Shown one piece after another: positions 7,323 through 16,344 of a DNA stretch of 64,000 bases. The notes below the pieces were generated by a model. The model was not told the origin of the DNA. It did not search any database and saw only the letters and a program-made list of their open reading frames with translations. This DNA is from Holophagales bacterium (GTDB taxonomy: Bacteria; Acidobacteriota; Thermoanaerobaculia; Multivoradales; Multivoraceae): contig VXSP01000044.1 in assembly GCA_009837885.1 (NCBI GenBank), positions 1-64,000 on the forward strand, read 5' to 3'. How positions within the stretch are numbered: position 1 is the first letter of the stretch; every line of letters starts with the position of its first letter. A program made the position numbers and the translations under genes.

Positions 7323-10300
7323 TCGCGCCGGGGCCGGCAGCTTCCGGGGAACGCATTCGCGTCCGTGATCGCCGGCGCCGGCATGCCCGGCTCGTTCCGG
7401 TACTCCCTGACCGCGCCCGTTGCCGTGTCGGTCACCTCGATCACGTACCCCAGGTTCGTTGTGGAGGCCGCGAACACCCAGACGGAGCCGTTCATCGGAC
7501 ATCCGTCGAGGACCTTGACGAGGACTTCCCAATTCTCGCGATCGAAGAACCAGAACAGCCCCGAGTCGTTCGTCCCCTGCCAGACGACTGCACCCGCTCC
7601 GGTCCGGCCATCTCCGGTTCGCCAGCTCGTGCGCACGCGGTAGCGCGAGTCCCGGAGGCAGAGCGTCTCGCCATCGGCCTGGCAACTCCCGGCCGGCTCC
7701 CGCGCCTCAACCAGAAAGACTCGGGATTCCGTCGATTCGCTCTGTCCGTCGCTGACGCGCAGCGTCACCACGTAGAAGCCGGGCTCGGCCCAGGCGTGGT
7801 CCAGCGTGGAGCGCCGCAAGGTGCGGCCGTCGCCCAAATCCCACAGCCGGGATCGAACGGCGCCTGAACTTGCATCCTCAAACCTCACCCGTTCACCAGT
7901 CCGAACCCGGCACAAGCCCTCGGAGCACGAAGCGCTGAGCGTGATCCGGGCGGCCGGCGGCGCTCCGGACCCGCCGCCACCCGAACCGCTCGAGCCGCCG
8001 TCGTTGTCGATGATCGCAAGCGTGGCTTCCCCGGCCGCGGTGACCCCTGACGAGACCTGCCCGAAGCTCACGACGACGGCCTCTCCATCGTCGTTCACGC
8101 TGTCGTCCGTTGCCGCGAACGTGAACTCGGCCTTCGTCAGACCACCGGCGAACACGACCTCGCCGGGAATCCCGGAGTAGTCCTGCGCCGTCGAACCCCC
8201 GTGGTGGACGCGGTTCAGAGCAACGGTCACCTCCCGTTCGGGATCGCGGTCGAGCCGCACGACAACGACGGCGGCGGCGCCCTCGGTGACTTCGTAGCTC
8301 GACGATGCGAACGAAACCCCCACTGCGGGATCATCGTCGTCGAGGATCGTTCCCACGACCTGAAGTGTCGACCCTCCTCCGGCCAGGGCCGCATTCCGCG
8401 GATCCCGAAGCGTCAGCCGGAACGTCTCCCGCTCCTCTTCGTCCTCGGCGTCATCGAGCAGGTTGACCCTTATGTGCTGGGCGCTCGTGGTTCCCGCCCG
8501 GAACGTCAGCGTGCCGGTCACGGCGTCATAGTCGGAGCCGGAAGTGGCGCCGCCCACGCCCGCTCCGTCCGAAGTGGCGTAGTCGACCGTCACGTCGTCG
8601 CTGCTCGCGGTACTGAGCGTCACCCGGAAGGTGAGCACACCCGCCTGCTCGCCGGCCTCCGCGGCTTCGATCGCGAGCGTCGGCGTGTCGGTCTCCACGA
8701 TGGTCACGACCACCTCCGGCCCCGGGACCGACCCGTAGTCGGCGCCGGCCACCTGATGCCGGATCGTCACCGGCGCGTCCGCCAACGCGTCCGCGTCGTC
8801 CAGGGCCTCGACCGTGACGGTGCGAGACTGGCTCCAGGTGCCGGCGCTGAAGGTCAGCGCCGGTGGACTCACGGCAACGTCGACATTCCCCGCGACGGAC
8901 GGCGTCACGCTGACCGATCCCGTCGGCGCCGATTCCAGGACGATCGTGTAGCTCTCGGTGCCGCCCTCCCGCACGGTCAGCGCGGCGCGCGAAGCGGTGA
9001 CTGCGCGGGCGGCGGCCACGACGGCGTTGAAGCGCCGCGAGATCGCCGTGTTGGAACCGGTCACGTCGGTCGCCGTGACGGTCACTACCGCCGTCCCCGC
9101 CGACACCGGACGCAACGTCGCTCGGGAACCCGAGATCGTCGCCCTGACGATCGCCGGCGATCCCGAGGAGGCGCCATAGGTCAACGAGTCCCCATCCGGA
9201 TCCTCGAACGCTCCGGACAGCTCGACCACCACGTTGCCGTCGCCTACCCGGAGTTCCCGGTCCTCCAGCGAACCGGCCTCTTCCGGAGCCCGGTTCGGCA
9301 AGGTGGTTCCCGACCCCGTCCCCGACCACGGGCCGCCGCCGGCCCCGTTGACGGCCCGCACCTGGACGTCGTAGCCAGTGTCGTCGGTCAGGCCGGACAG
9401 GCTGTACTCCAAAGCGCCCGAGGACCAGATGCCTGTCCGTACCGTCCAGTTGGCGTCGGCCTTGTCGACGTTCTCGCTCAGGATGTAACGCAGATCGTAG
9501 GACGTGATCGCCGTGGCGCCCGTGTCGGCGGGCTCGGCCCACGTCACGGTCAGGGCCCTGCGGCCGGCCGTGACGGCCCCCAGGACCGGCTCGGTCGGCT
9601 TCGACCGGGGGACATCGGCCCGCACCGTTCCCGACTCGGGCCCCGCCGCCTTCCCGTTCAGGGCCGCCACGCTGTAGAAGTAGGTGCCGCCTTCCGCGAC
9701 GGTCGTGTCGACATGGCTGGTTGCCGTCGCCCCGGTGTCGGCAACGAGCACGTCGAGGGAGTCTTCCAGGGCGCCGCGACGAATCCTGTAGCCGGTGGCG
9801 GCCGTGGCGCCGGCGGGCGCATCCCACTGCAGGGTGACGCTCGCGGGCTGTGCGTCGACCGTCAGATTCGCCACCGCCTCCGGAAACGCCACCACCGTCG
9901 TTTCCACCTCCCGCGACGCCGGGCTCTCGTAGTAGCCGTCGTAGATCGTCCTGACCACATAGCTGTAGTCCCCGAGAGGCGGGCTGGCTTCCGACCAGGT
10001 CGTTGCCGTCGAGCCCGTGTCCGAGACGTGAACGACGGGGGTACCACCGCCCGACCCGCGCAGGATGCGGTAGCCGGTCACGGACGAGACATCGTAGGTC
10101 GGAGCGGACCAGTTCAGAACCGCGTTCCCCGCCTCCTGCGAGACGGTCAGGCCTTCCGGTGCGCTGTTGCCGAGAGCTCGGCAGACCCGGCCCTTCATGA
10201 CGGAGGTGTGGCCGTCTCCGAAGGTCGCGCTGATGACCCCGCCGGGGCCGAACCGCGCGCTCTGCCTCGCCCGCGCCTCGAGTGCCGCCTCGCCGCCCCG

Positions 10301-11857
10301 GCCGAAGTGCAGACGGAGCTTCTGGATGAGCTCGTCCTCCGCGGTCCCGGATCCGCTGGCGTAGTGGAGCATCGCCTTCTTCATCTCGGCAACGACCCCG
10401 GAGTCCACCGTCGCGCCGTTCGCCGTGCCGCGGTAGAGGCGCCGGACGATCGGTTCCGCCTTCCATAGCTCCGCGATGATCAGGAGCTCCAACGCGTCGG
10501 CCAGGTTCCCGTGTTGGTGGTAGAGGTAGCTGCGGCGCAACACATCGGAGATCGTTCCGAACACGTGACTGACGACGCCGCTGACGATGACTCCGTCGCT
10601 GGTGACGATGTCGGTGTCGGTCCGCACGACGAGGTTGTGCTCCTCCTGGTCGAACCACTTGTGGAGCCTCCCGCCGTTGCAGAGCTGCTCCCGGGCCCAT
10701 GACCGGAAGTCCTGGTCTTCGCTCTTGAGGATGCGAAGGAGTACTTCAGCGTGCCTGAAGGACCACACGGCACCCGCTTCCTCGACCCCGGCCACGACGA
10801 GTTCGCCGTGAGGCGCCATCAGGTAACGGACCGCCTCTTCGTTCAACCGGAAGTTCTCCGAAGAGACCTCCAGAGGCGTTATCCGGGCATCTGTCGACGA
10901 CAGGAAGGTCTCCATGTTCCGGGACCTGGGAAGGATGTAGTCGTACTCGCTTCCCTCCCACTCCGCGTAGATGCCCCAGATCGGTCTCTTGAGCGAACCG
11001 TGGCAGGTCTGGCAGGACGTCGGTTCACTGATCGACGGCTCCGAGCCGGAGAAGTCGATGATGCCGGCCGTCCAGTCCGTGTCGTCAGGGCGCAGGAACT
11101 CGACGGCGTCGCGGAAGTTCGACGGAGCGTCCGGGTCGGTGTTCCAGGCGAAGATGATCTGGCCGTGCGCGCCCCACGACACGATCCGCGGGTGCTCCAC
11201 GGACACGTGGTCCCTGGCCAACGCCTTCGACTGGTACATGATCGCGAAGCGCTCCTGGTACAACTCGGGCAAGGCGGCCACGAACTCCTCCGGACTGGTG
11301 ACGTCGTGCCGGTCGAGAAAACGCTGAATATGCGGATACGAGCCTGAGTTGTCCGGCGCGGAACCGTCCGCCCCCGTCCCGTCAAACCGGGAGAACTCGT
11401 CGAACATGCCGTCCGGCAACGACGTCAGTTCGTTGTCGTGGAGAGTCAACTCCTCCAGCATGAACAGTTGCTCGAAGGTGTCCACGTCCAGGCTAGCCAG
11501 CTCGTTCCCGTCGAGGCGCAGGGTCTCCAGCAGGTACAGCTCGTCGAAGATCCCGGCAGGCAGCGAAGCAAGGAGGTTGCCGGAAAGATCCAGACTCTCG
11601 AGCCGAACCAGCCCGTCGAAGTCGCCGGCTGCCAGGCTCGCGATGTTCCCGTCCGACAGGTCGAGGGTCGTGACGTCGCGCAGGTTTCGGTCGGCAACGT
11701 CGCCGCACGCCGCGACGCCGCTCGCCGCGACGATCGCGTCTCGCACCTTCGCCGTTCGATCGCAAACATTCGCGTGGACCGAACCGGCTGCCAGGAACAG
11801 CGCCGCCGGGACCACCGGGAAGAGGCATCCTCTCAACCGGGATCTTCGGGGCGTCAT
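7250..11857 (-). CDS. 1535-aa modular exoprotein: LRR, CxxCH, FN3, Calx-beta, PKD
   Basis: A very large secreted protein. A signal peptide (PVVPAALFLAAGSVHA) is followed by leucine-rich repeats at about 60-155 (LDLSGNLLASLPAGIFDEL type). An unrecognised domain at about 165-560 carries a haem-type CQTCH motif near 281. Then come three fibronectin III domains (about 565-850), a cadherin/Ig-like domain (about 855-950, FEDPDGDSLTY), two or three Calx-beta domains (about 955-1270), a PKD domain (about 1300-1385, LWDLGDGRTL) and a terminal module (about 1390-1500) also found in two other proteins of this window. The last roughly 27 residues (RRESSSSGAASLIDPRV) are not native: they read into a broken gene copy out of frame. 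Likely surface-exposed adhesion or redox role; function unknown. Confidence 0.8.
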   Translation of the reverse strand: MTPRRSRLRGCLFPVVPAALFLAAGSVHANVCDRTAKVRDAIVAASGVAACGDVADRNLRDVTTLDLSDGNIASLAAGDFDGLVRLESLDLSGNLLASLPAGIFDELYLLETLRLDGNELASLDVDTFEQLFMLEELTLHDNELTSLPDGMFDEFSRFDGTGADGSAPDNSGSYPHIQRFLDRHDVTSPEEFVAALPELYQERFAIMYQSKALARDHVSVEHPRIVSWGAHGQIIFAWNTDPDAPSNFRDAVEFLRPDDTDWTAGIIDFSGSEPSISEPTSCQTCHGSLKRPIWGIYAEWEGSEYDYILPRSRNMETFLSSTDARITPLEVSSENFRLNEEAVRYLMAPHGELVVAGVEEAGAVWSFRHAEVLLRILKSEDQDFRSWAREQLCNGGRLHKWFDQEEHNLVVRTDTDIVTSDGVIVSGVVSHVFGTISDVLRRSYLYHQHGNLADALELLIIAELWKAEPIVRRLYRGTANGATVDSGVVAEMKKAMLHYASGSGTAEDELIQKLRLHFGRGGEAALEARARQSARFGPGGVISATFGDGHTSVMKGRVCRALGNSAPEGLTVSQEAGNAVLNWSAPTYDVSSVTGYRILRGSGGGTPVVHVSDTGSTATTWSEASPPLGDYSYVVRTIYDGYYESPASREVETTVVAFPEAVANLTVDAQPASVTLQWDAPAGATAATGYRIRRGALEDSLDVLVADTGATATSHVDTTVAEGGTYFYSVAALNGKAAGPESGTVRADVPRSKPTEPVLGAVTAGRRALTVTWAEPADTGATAITSYDLRYILSENVDKADANWTVRTGIWSSGALEYSLSGLTDDTGYDVQVRAVNGAGGGPWSGTGSGTTLPNRAPEEAGSLEDRELRVGDGNVVVELSGAFEDPDGDSLTYGASSGSPAIVRATISGSRATLRPVSAGTAVVTVTATDVTGSNTAISRRFNAVVAAARAVTASRAALTVREGGTESYTIVLESAPTGSVSVTPSVAGNVDVAVSPPALTFSAGTWSQSRTVTVEALDDADALADAPVTIRHQVAGADYGSVPGPEVVVTIVETDTPTLAIEAAEAGEQAGVLTFRVTLSTASSDDVTVDYATSDGAGVGGATSGSDYDAVTGTLTFRAGTTSAQHIRVNLLDDAEDEEERETFRLTLRDPRNAALAGGGSTLQVVGTILDDDDPAVGVSFASSSYEVTEGAAAVVVVRLDRDPEREVTVALNRVHHGGSTAQDYSGIPGEVVFAGGLTKAEFTFAATDDSVNDDGEAVVVSFGQVSSGVTAAGEATLAIIDNDGGSSGSGGGGSGAPPAARITLSASCSEGLCRVRTGERVRFEDASSGAVRSRLWDLGDGRTLRRSTLDHAWAEPGFYVVTLRVSDGQSESTESRVFLVEAREPAGSCQADGETLCLRDSRYRVRTSWRTGDGRTGAGAVVWQGTNDSGLFWFFDRENWEVLVKVLDGCPMNGSVWVFAASTTNLGYVIEVTDTATGAVREYRNEPGMPAPAITDANAFPGSCRPRRESSSSGAASLIDPRVSPGWRQGGR

Positions 11858-12195
11858 CCTCTCTTGCCTACGCGGCGAGGATACAGGCTCCTTGTCAGTT
11901 CTTGAGGATTGTCAACGGCTGGCCATGTGGCGCCCGGAAGGCCCTTTGCGTACCAAATCTGTCACTCTGTTGTCTTCTGATATCGCAACATTCTCTGTTC
12001 TTCCTGCATGCCATTCCAAGATTGGTATTCTTGCGAGAGATTCGCTGCCGTACGAGTTTCACTGCTACCAAGGGGAAGATGGTCGGGGCGGCGGCGTTCG
12101 GGCCCGTGCTTGGCGAGACGCCGGCCAGTTCTTGGCCCAGACGCAAAACGGCCGGCCCCGAAGGACCGGCCGTCGACTGCATCTGAGCGAGCCGC
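11858..12195. other. Intergenic region with lower-GC patch upstream of the large exoprotein
   Basis: No gene is visible. About 11930-12065 is clearly richer in A and T than its surroundings. On the minus strand a TTGACA (fwd 11910-11915) lies upstream of the exoprotein start but no good -10 sits at 17 bases from it. The 12195 end carries the terminator of the propeller gene. Confidence 0.4.
12141..12173 (-). terminator. Intrinsic terminator of the Vgb-like gene
   Basis: Arms 12148-12155 (ACGGCCGG) and 12166-12173 (CCGGCCGT) pair perfectly over 8 bp, extendable by two pairs around a bulged A. On the minus strand the stem is followed by TTTTGCG. It lies just past the stop of the propeller gene. 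Confidence 0.75.
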
Positions 12196-13932
12196 CTACT
12201 CGCCGCCGCCCGACGAGATCATCAGCACCGAGCCCTGACGGTGCTCGGCGTGACGGGACGGGGCGTTCGAGTTCGTGGTCCAGGCGTTGCCTTCCTCGTC
12301 GAACTCGATCTCGCGGGTGTAGGTGACCATCATCGGCATCCGGTACTCGACGAACTTCTCCGTCTTCGGATCGAAGCGAAGCATCGAGTCGGTGCCGGTA
12401 CCGGTGATCCAGACGTCGCCGTTGGTCGGGTTGATGTTCAGCGCGTAGGGCAGCGAGTTCGGGCCGTGCGGCAGGTCGTAGACCGTCCACTCTTCCAGAT
12501 ACTCGTCGAACGACGCGACGTCGCCCGAGGCCCAGCCCGGCACCCAGACGATGCCGTCGGGCGCCACGTGCAGGCGGCGCGGGCCGTGGACCGGCGGCTT
12601 CCACTCGACGATCCGCTCGGGATCGTCGGCGTCGAGCTGCGGGCGGATGCGGCCGACGCGCTGGCCGTTCAGCTTGCTGTAGAAGACGTGGCCGTTCGGC
12701 GCCACGTCGATGCCGTACGGGGTCACGCCGCGGGACTCGCCGCGGGCGCCGCCGCCGCGGACCTGGTCCTTGGTCGGCAGCTTGTACTCGGTGACTTCCC
12801 ACCGCTCGCCGTCCCAAGTCTCGGGGTCGAGCGACATGACGCCGACGCCGTTCGGGCTGCCGGCGTCGGTCCACCAGAGGATCCCGTCCGGCGCGAAGCG
12901 CAGGGTGTGCGGGTAGCCGCCGCGCGGGCGGGGAGCGGTGCGGCCGGAGCCGATCCGCCACTCCTTCGTCTCGACATCGAACTCACCCATCTGGCCCGAG
13001 TAGGCGAGAGTGACCCACATGTTGCCGTCCTCGGCCTTCTCGATCGAGTGGATACCCGAGGTCGGGGTGGACGGCGAGAGATAGTCCTTGCCGCCGGGCA
13101 CGGTGTAGAAGGCCCGCTCGCCGGTGACCGGATCGAGGGTCTCGATCACGTCCTGGGCCATGTCGACGGTGTAGACGAGACCGTCGTCGCCCAGCTCAAG
13201 GTCGTGGATCACGGCGCCGGCCTGGTCGCCCATCAACCACTCGCGGACCTCGCCCTTGAGCGACTCGCCGGACGGCGGCTCAGGCGGCTCGAAGTCCCCC
13301 CAGGCCTCTTCCGCGTCGCGGCCGTAGACGTCCACGATCTTGTCGACCAGGACGTCCTGGGTGTGCTTGTACAGGCCCTGGAAGCCGTCCATCCGGGTCA
13401 GCATGACCTCCCAGTCGACCGGCTCTTCGGGCGAACGGAAGCCGACGGTGCCGACCTGGTGGCAGTAGGCGCACATCATCTTGAAGTTCAGGGCGTCCGC
13501 CTCGTCCTCCCACTCCAGCATGTTCATCAGGTCATGCGCCGGGCGCTGCGACTGCAGGGCCCAACCTTCCGCCTGGCGCAAGCGGACCTGGATCGGGGTC
13601 GGTTCGGTCGTTTCCTTGAGGTCCTTCCACTCGTCGAGCCAGCCGGTCAGGCGGACACGGAGCTTGTACTTGCCGGCGGGGACGGCGGGCAGCTTGTAGG
13701 TGCCGTCCGGCTGGCTGTAGACCGAGATGCTGCGCTGTTCGTCGGTCGAGAACAGCGACACGGTGGCGCCGCGAATCGGTTCGCCGTCGTTGCCGACGAT
13801 CGAGCCCGTGTAGACGGTCAGCGGTGCGTCGAGGTTGTTCGCGTTCGGAGCCGCCGCGACGGTCGCGGACGCGACGAGCGCGAGGACTGCGAAGCTGGTC
13901 ATTGCGACCAGGGACGGAGCGGGTCGGGACAT
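12196..13932 (-). CDS. Streptogramin-lyase-like beta-propeller with CxxCH and carboxypeptidase-regulatory domain
   Basis: A 578-residue secreted protein. After a signal peptide (FAVLALVASATVAAAP) comes a carboxypeptidase-regulatory-like beta-sandwich at about 40-125 (GEPIRGATVSLFSTDEQ, SVYSQPDGTYKLPAVPAGKY). Next is a helical segment with a haem-binding CAYCH near residue 160, and then a six- or seven-bladed NHL/Vgb-type propeller from about 235 to the end (DGNMWVTLAYSGQMGEF, APDGILWWTDAGSPNGVG, APNGHVFYSKLNGQRVG). Virginiamycin B lyase shares the propeller, but the added haem motif and regulatory domain argue for an envelope redox or sensing role. AGGAGG precedes the ATG. Confidence 0.8.
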   Translation of the reverse strand: MSRPAPSLVAMTSFAVLALVASATVAAAPNANNLDAPLTVYTGSIVGNDGEPIRGATVSLFSTDEQRSISVYSQPDGTYKLPAVPAGKYKLRVRLTGWLDEWKDLKETTEPTPIQVRLRQAEGWALQSQRPAHDLMNMLEWEDEADALNFKMMCAYCHQVGTVGFRSPEEPVDWEVMLTRMDGFQGLYKHTQDVLVDKIVDVYGRDAEEAWGDFEPPEPPSGESLKGEVREWLMGDQAGAVIHDLELGDDGLVYTVDMAQDVIETLDPVTGERAFYTVPGGKDYLSPSTPTSGIHSIEKAEDGNMWVTLAYSGQMGEFDVETKEWRIGSGRTAPRPRGGYPHTLRFAPDGILWWTDAGSPNGVGVMSLDPETWDGERWEVTEYKLPTKDQVRGGGARGESRGVTPYGIDVAPNGHVFYSKLNGQRVGRIRPQLDADDPERIVEWKPPVHGPRRLHVAPDGIVWVPGWASGDVASFDEYLEEWTVYDLPHGPNSLPYALNINPTNGDVWITGTGTDSMLRFDPKTEKFVEYRMPMMVTYTREIEFDEEGNAWTTNSNAPSRHAEHRQGSVLMISSGGGE

Positions 13933-13979
13933 GGGACCTCCTGTGCCTTCTTGGGTGGCTTGGGGTGCAGTTGGGCCGG

Positions 13980-13985
13980 ACTATA
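13980..13985 (-). promoter_or_regulatory. Candidate -10 box of the propeller gene
   Basis: Minus-strand TATAGT lies 47 bases before the ATG at 13932, leaving room for a leader with AGGAGG. The -35 position is weak. Confidence 0.3.
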
Positions 13986-14031
13986 CAAGACGAAGCCCGG
14001 TCCGGATTCTCGAAGCGCGGCGTTCCCCTGG

Positions 14032-15348
14032 CTACGCCGGGCCGCGCGCTCGCGCGGGCAGCGCGAATGGCTGGCGTAGCGACACTGCGCGTCTGAGGTC
14101 ATCGTGCTCGAAGGCGCTGGCCATGCGATCGGTTTCTCTGGGCGAAGCGCCGGTCTCTTCGGCTACCGTGCGCCACTGCTGGACGGCTTCGCCCACGCTC
14201 CGAACGATGCCGCGGGCGCCGGAGAGTGAGAGCCCGAAGTACTCACAGGCACTGAGAACGAGTTCCAGGGAACAGGTTGCATCGTCGAGATCGATGCGAG
14301 TCGTCAGCACGCGCGCCCTTACGTCAACGGGCGTCGGATTCAGGTCGTAGACGGGCGACAGTGACCAGCCCGCCCGGTCCAGCCACAGGAAACCGTGGTT
14401 GCGCAGGTGGTCGTCGACGTTGGAGATCAGAACATTGAACGCGACGCGGCGGTACAGGGCCATCGAATCGGCCTTTGCGCGGGCGCCTTGGCGGGTGATT
14501 TCGTCGACAATCTCCGGATAGCTGCCGGACTCGCCATCAACGGAGCCGGTGAGGGACATGGCGGAGAGGAACGGAATCCGGTCGGTGCCCTCCCGGTCGA
14601 AACGGCGAGACAGGAGGATCGCACGGTCGCCGAACCGCACGAGTTCGTGATGCGGCGTGGCGATGCCGGCGCGCTCTGCCAACTGAAGAGCTATCGCTTC
14701 CCACGTTTCGAGGCTGTAATCGTCGGTTGGCCTGGGGAACTTGGCGATTGCCAGCCTGCCTTCCTGATCGACGATCGCGGCCTTGGGCCGCGCACCGCCG
14801 AGTGAAGAGCCGGGAGCTAGGATGAGCTCCAGATCTTCGTCCGACTCGTCGCCTTCTTCCAACCGGTCGACGCTGCCTTGGAGGCGACGCAGGGCGTCGA
14901 CAGTCGGGACACTGGTTGTTGTGTGGGCCCGGAACCGGGTGCCGCCATTGGGCCGAAAACGGAGCGCGCCTATCCTGACTTCGTCCGTCACGCCGAGCAG
15001 ATAGTCGAGTTCGTGCAGACTCCTGACCCGCCTGCCTTCGTTCCTGGCCCGGCGTTGCTCGCCGCGCCGCATCAGTTGACGCCCCCAGGTGTCCGGCGCC
15101 GCGTCGCTCAGGGCGCCGGTCAGTCGTCGCCTGCGTGTCGCTTCGAACAGGCCGGGTGTGAGCGGCAGTCCCTGGTCGAGCTCGAACGAGGCCTCGCTGT
15201 CAAGCCAGTCGCGGTCGTACTCGAAGGTCAGGGTGTCGGCTGGCTGCCTGCTTGAATGCCGGCGCAGGAGTCCCACTCGGTGCGGACGGCCGTTCAGGTC
15301 CAGATGGACCTCGACTTCCCGGGTCTCGTCCAGATCGGACACGGGCAC
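14032..15348 (-). CDS. hipA: HipA-family serine/threonine kinase toxin
   Basis: A 438-residue HipA-like protein, the toxin of a type II module that phosphorylates a translation target (an aminoacyl-tRNA synthetase in characterised members). Visible features are the N-terminal HipA subdomain (VEVHLDLNGRPHRVGLLRR), the glycine loop GSSLGGARPKA near 200, the ATP-anchoring lysine in LAIAKFP and the catalytic/metal block FNVLISNVDDHLRNHGF near 315, with YDLNPTP following. The start is GTG, two bases after the stop of hipB. Length is normal, and nothing suggests loss of activity. Confidence 0.92.
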   Translation of the reverse strand: MPVSDLDETREVEVHLDLNGRPHRVGLLRRHSSRQPADTLTFEYDRDWLDSEASFELDQGLPLTPGLFEATRRRRLTGALSDAAPDTWGRQLMRRGEQRRARNEGRRVRSLHELDYLLGVTDEVRIGALRFRPNGGTRFRAHTTTSVPTVDALRRLQGSVDRLEEGDESDEDLELILAPGSSLGGARPKAAIVDQEGRLAIAKFPRPTDDYSLETWEAIALQLAERAGIATPHHELVRFGDRAILLSRRFDREGTDRIPFLSAMSLTGSVDGESGSYPEIVDEITRQGARAKADSMALYRRVAFNVLISNVDDHLRNHGFLWLDRAGWSLSPVYDLNPTPVDVRARVLTTRIDLDDATCSLELVLSACEYFGLSLSGARGIVRSVGEAVQQWRTVAEETGASPRETDRMASAFEHDDLRRAVSLRQPFALPARARGPA

Positions 15349-15350
15349 CG

Positions 15351-15668
15351 CTACCGGTGCCGGCGACCGCGCGCCCGGCGGGGAAGCGAGGCGGTAAGCA
15401 GTGAATGCCCGAACTCGTCACGCCGCCAGTCCGCAGTGTCGGCAAGCCCGTCCAGGAACCCGAGGGCGTGGACCACGGCTGCCAGAATCCCCAGACTGAC
15501 CCGATGGTCGCCTGCCTCGATCCGCTGCAGGGTCGCCCGGGTCGTGAACGCGCGATCGGCCACTATCTGCATCGACAGGCCTCGTCGCCGGCGCGCATCC
15601 CGGAGATCGGCGCCGAGCTTCTGGAGCGCCCTTCGGACCGCGGCGGGTGGATGGTGTGGTGTGGGCAT
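15351..15668 (-). CDS. hipB: HipB-like XRE-family antitoxin/repressor
   Basis: A 105-residue DNA-binding antitoxin. A helix-turn-helix covers about residues 14-70 (LGADLRDARRRRGLSMQIV, TTRATLQRIEAGDHRVSLG), followed by a basic tail (RRARGRRHR). Family members neutralise HipA and repress their own operon. I place the start at 15668 (ATG CCC ACA): AGGAAGG sits nine bases before it and the operator/promoter lies immediately upstream. The longer open frame toward 16286 is antisense to another gene. hipA follows after a two-base gap. Confidence 0.9.
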   Translation of the reverse strand: MPTPHHPPAAVRRALQKLGADLRDARRRRGLSMQIVADRAFTTRATLQRIEAGDHRVSLGILAAVVHALGFLDGLADTADWRRDEFGHSLLTASLPRRARGRRHR

Positions 15669-15684
15669 GACTGGGATCCTTCCT

Positions 15685-15705
15685 AATACGCTAATGAATC
15701 GTATT
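15685..15705 (-). promoter_or_regulatory. Putative HipB operator overlapping the hipBA promoter
   Basis: AATACG (15685-15690) and CGTATT (15700-15705) form a perfect 6-bp inverted repeat with a 9-base spacer, ending 17 bases before the hipB ATG. A minus-strand TACAAT (15708 to 15703) overlaps its outer arm as a candidate -10, so a bound repressor would block it. Geometry resembles known hip operators (short arms, 8-9 base spacer). Confidence 0.65.
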
Positions 15706-15795
15706 GTACTACGAAGATGACACCTCTCTGGAACGCGTATCTGGACCGAGTTCGACAGCGCTCTTGGGCGGATTTCGGGTGCTACCGTAGCTGTC

Positions 15796-16344
15796 GTGAC
15801 TTGGGGGAACACCAGCGTCCCTTCGGAGCGCCAGGATCCGAGATTCACGCTACGGGTGACGCGGAACGTGCTTCCCAGGCTGGCCTCATGGCGAGGGGCC
15901 CGGCAGAGATCACGCGAGATGTCGCCGGCCAAGCAGTGGGCGATGGTCGTCCTCATGCTCTTCGGGACGGCCGTGTGGACCGTGAACTCGGCGATGTCGC
16001 TAGGTGACTGGCGCCCGCCGTTCCTTGCTTTGGTCGGCGTCGGCATCCTGTTCGTCGGCGCCGCGGTCCTGGCCCGTGTGACCCGGCAACCTGGACTGCA
16101 GCGACCAAGCGGCCTCGCGGCGCTGTTCGACGGTTGCCCGGGGTGGTTCGAAGGAGCCGTTCTTGGTCTGATCGCCGTGGCCCTGGCGACCGGTCTCCAC
16201 CGGTTTCTCGGGACTCTTGATGAAACGGCGGCAGCCGTGCGTGGCTGGGGCTTTGACCCCTTGTTCGTCTTCCTGTTCGGGGGCACGACCCTCGTGTTTC
16301 TGCTTCAGATGCGGCAGGTCGGCTCGGTGGAAGACGAACAGTGA
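15796..16344 (+). CDS. Four-helix membrane protein, paralogue 1
   Basis: An integral membrane protein of unknown function with four predicted helices: MVVLMLFGTAVWTV, FLALVGVGILFVGAAVLA, WFEGAVLGLIAVALATGL and DPLFVFLFGGTTLVFLL. A loop motif CPGWFEGAVLGL recurs as CPAWFEYAVLGL in paralogue 3. The GTG start at 15796 (182 aa) is preceded by TACCGT seven bases upstream, matching the local leaderless pattern; an ATG at 15919 giving 141 aa is an alternative. Its TGA overlaps the GTG of the next gene (GTGA). Confidence 0.65.
   Translation: MTWGNTSVPSERQDPRFTLRVTRNVLPRLASWRGARQRSREMSPAKQWAMVVLMLFGTAVWTVNSAMSLGDWRPPFLALVGVGILFVGAAVLARVTRQPGLQRPSGLAALFDGCPGWFEGAVLGLIAVALATGLHRFLGTLDETAAAVRGWGFDPLFVFLFGGTTLVFLLQMRQVGSVEDEQ

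Noticed and set aside
8201..10468. 755-codon plus-strand open frame opposite the large exoprotein
   Set aside because: It is antisense to a protein with recognisable LRR, FN3, Calx-beta and PKD domains and encodes low-complexity Arg/Gly/His-rich sequence with no domain, typical of a GC-rich shadow frame.
11888..11915. TTGACA-based promoter of the large exoprotein
   Set aside because: The base at 17 spacing reads AGGAGC, not a -10; the only TATCCT is 26 bases away.
15669..16286. N-terminal extension of hipB
   Set aside because: The extension is antisense to membrane paralogue 1 and is crossed by the operator/promoter; the XRE domain starts only after 15668.
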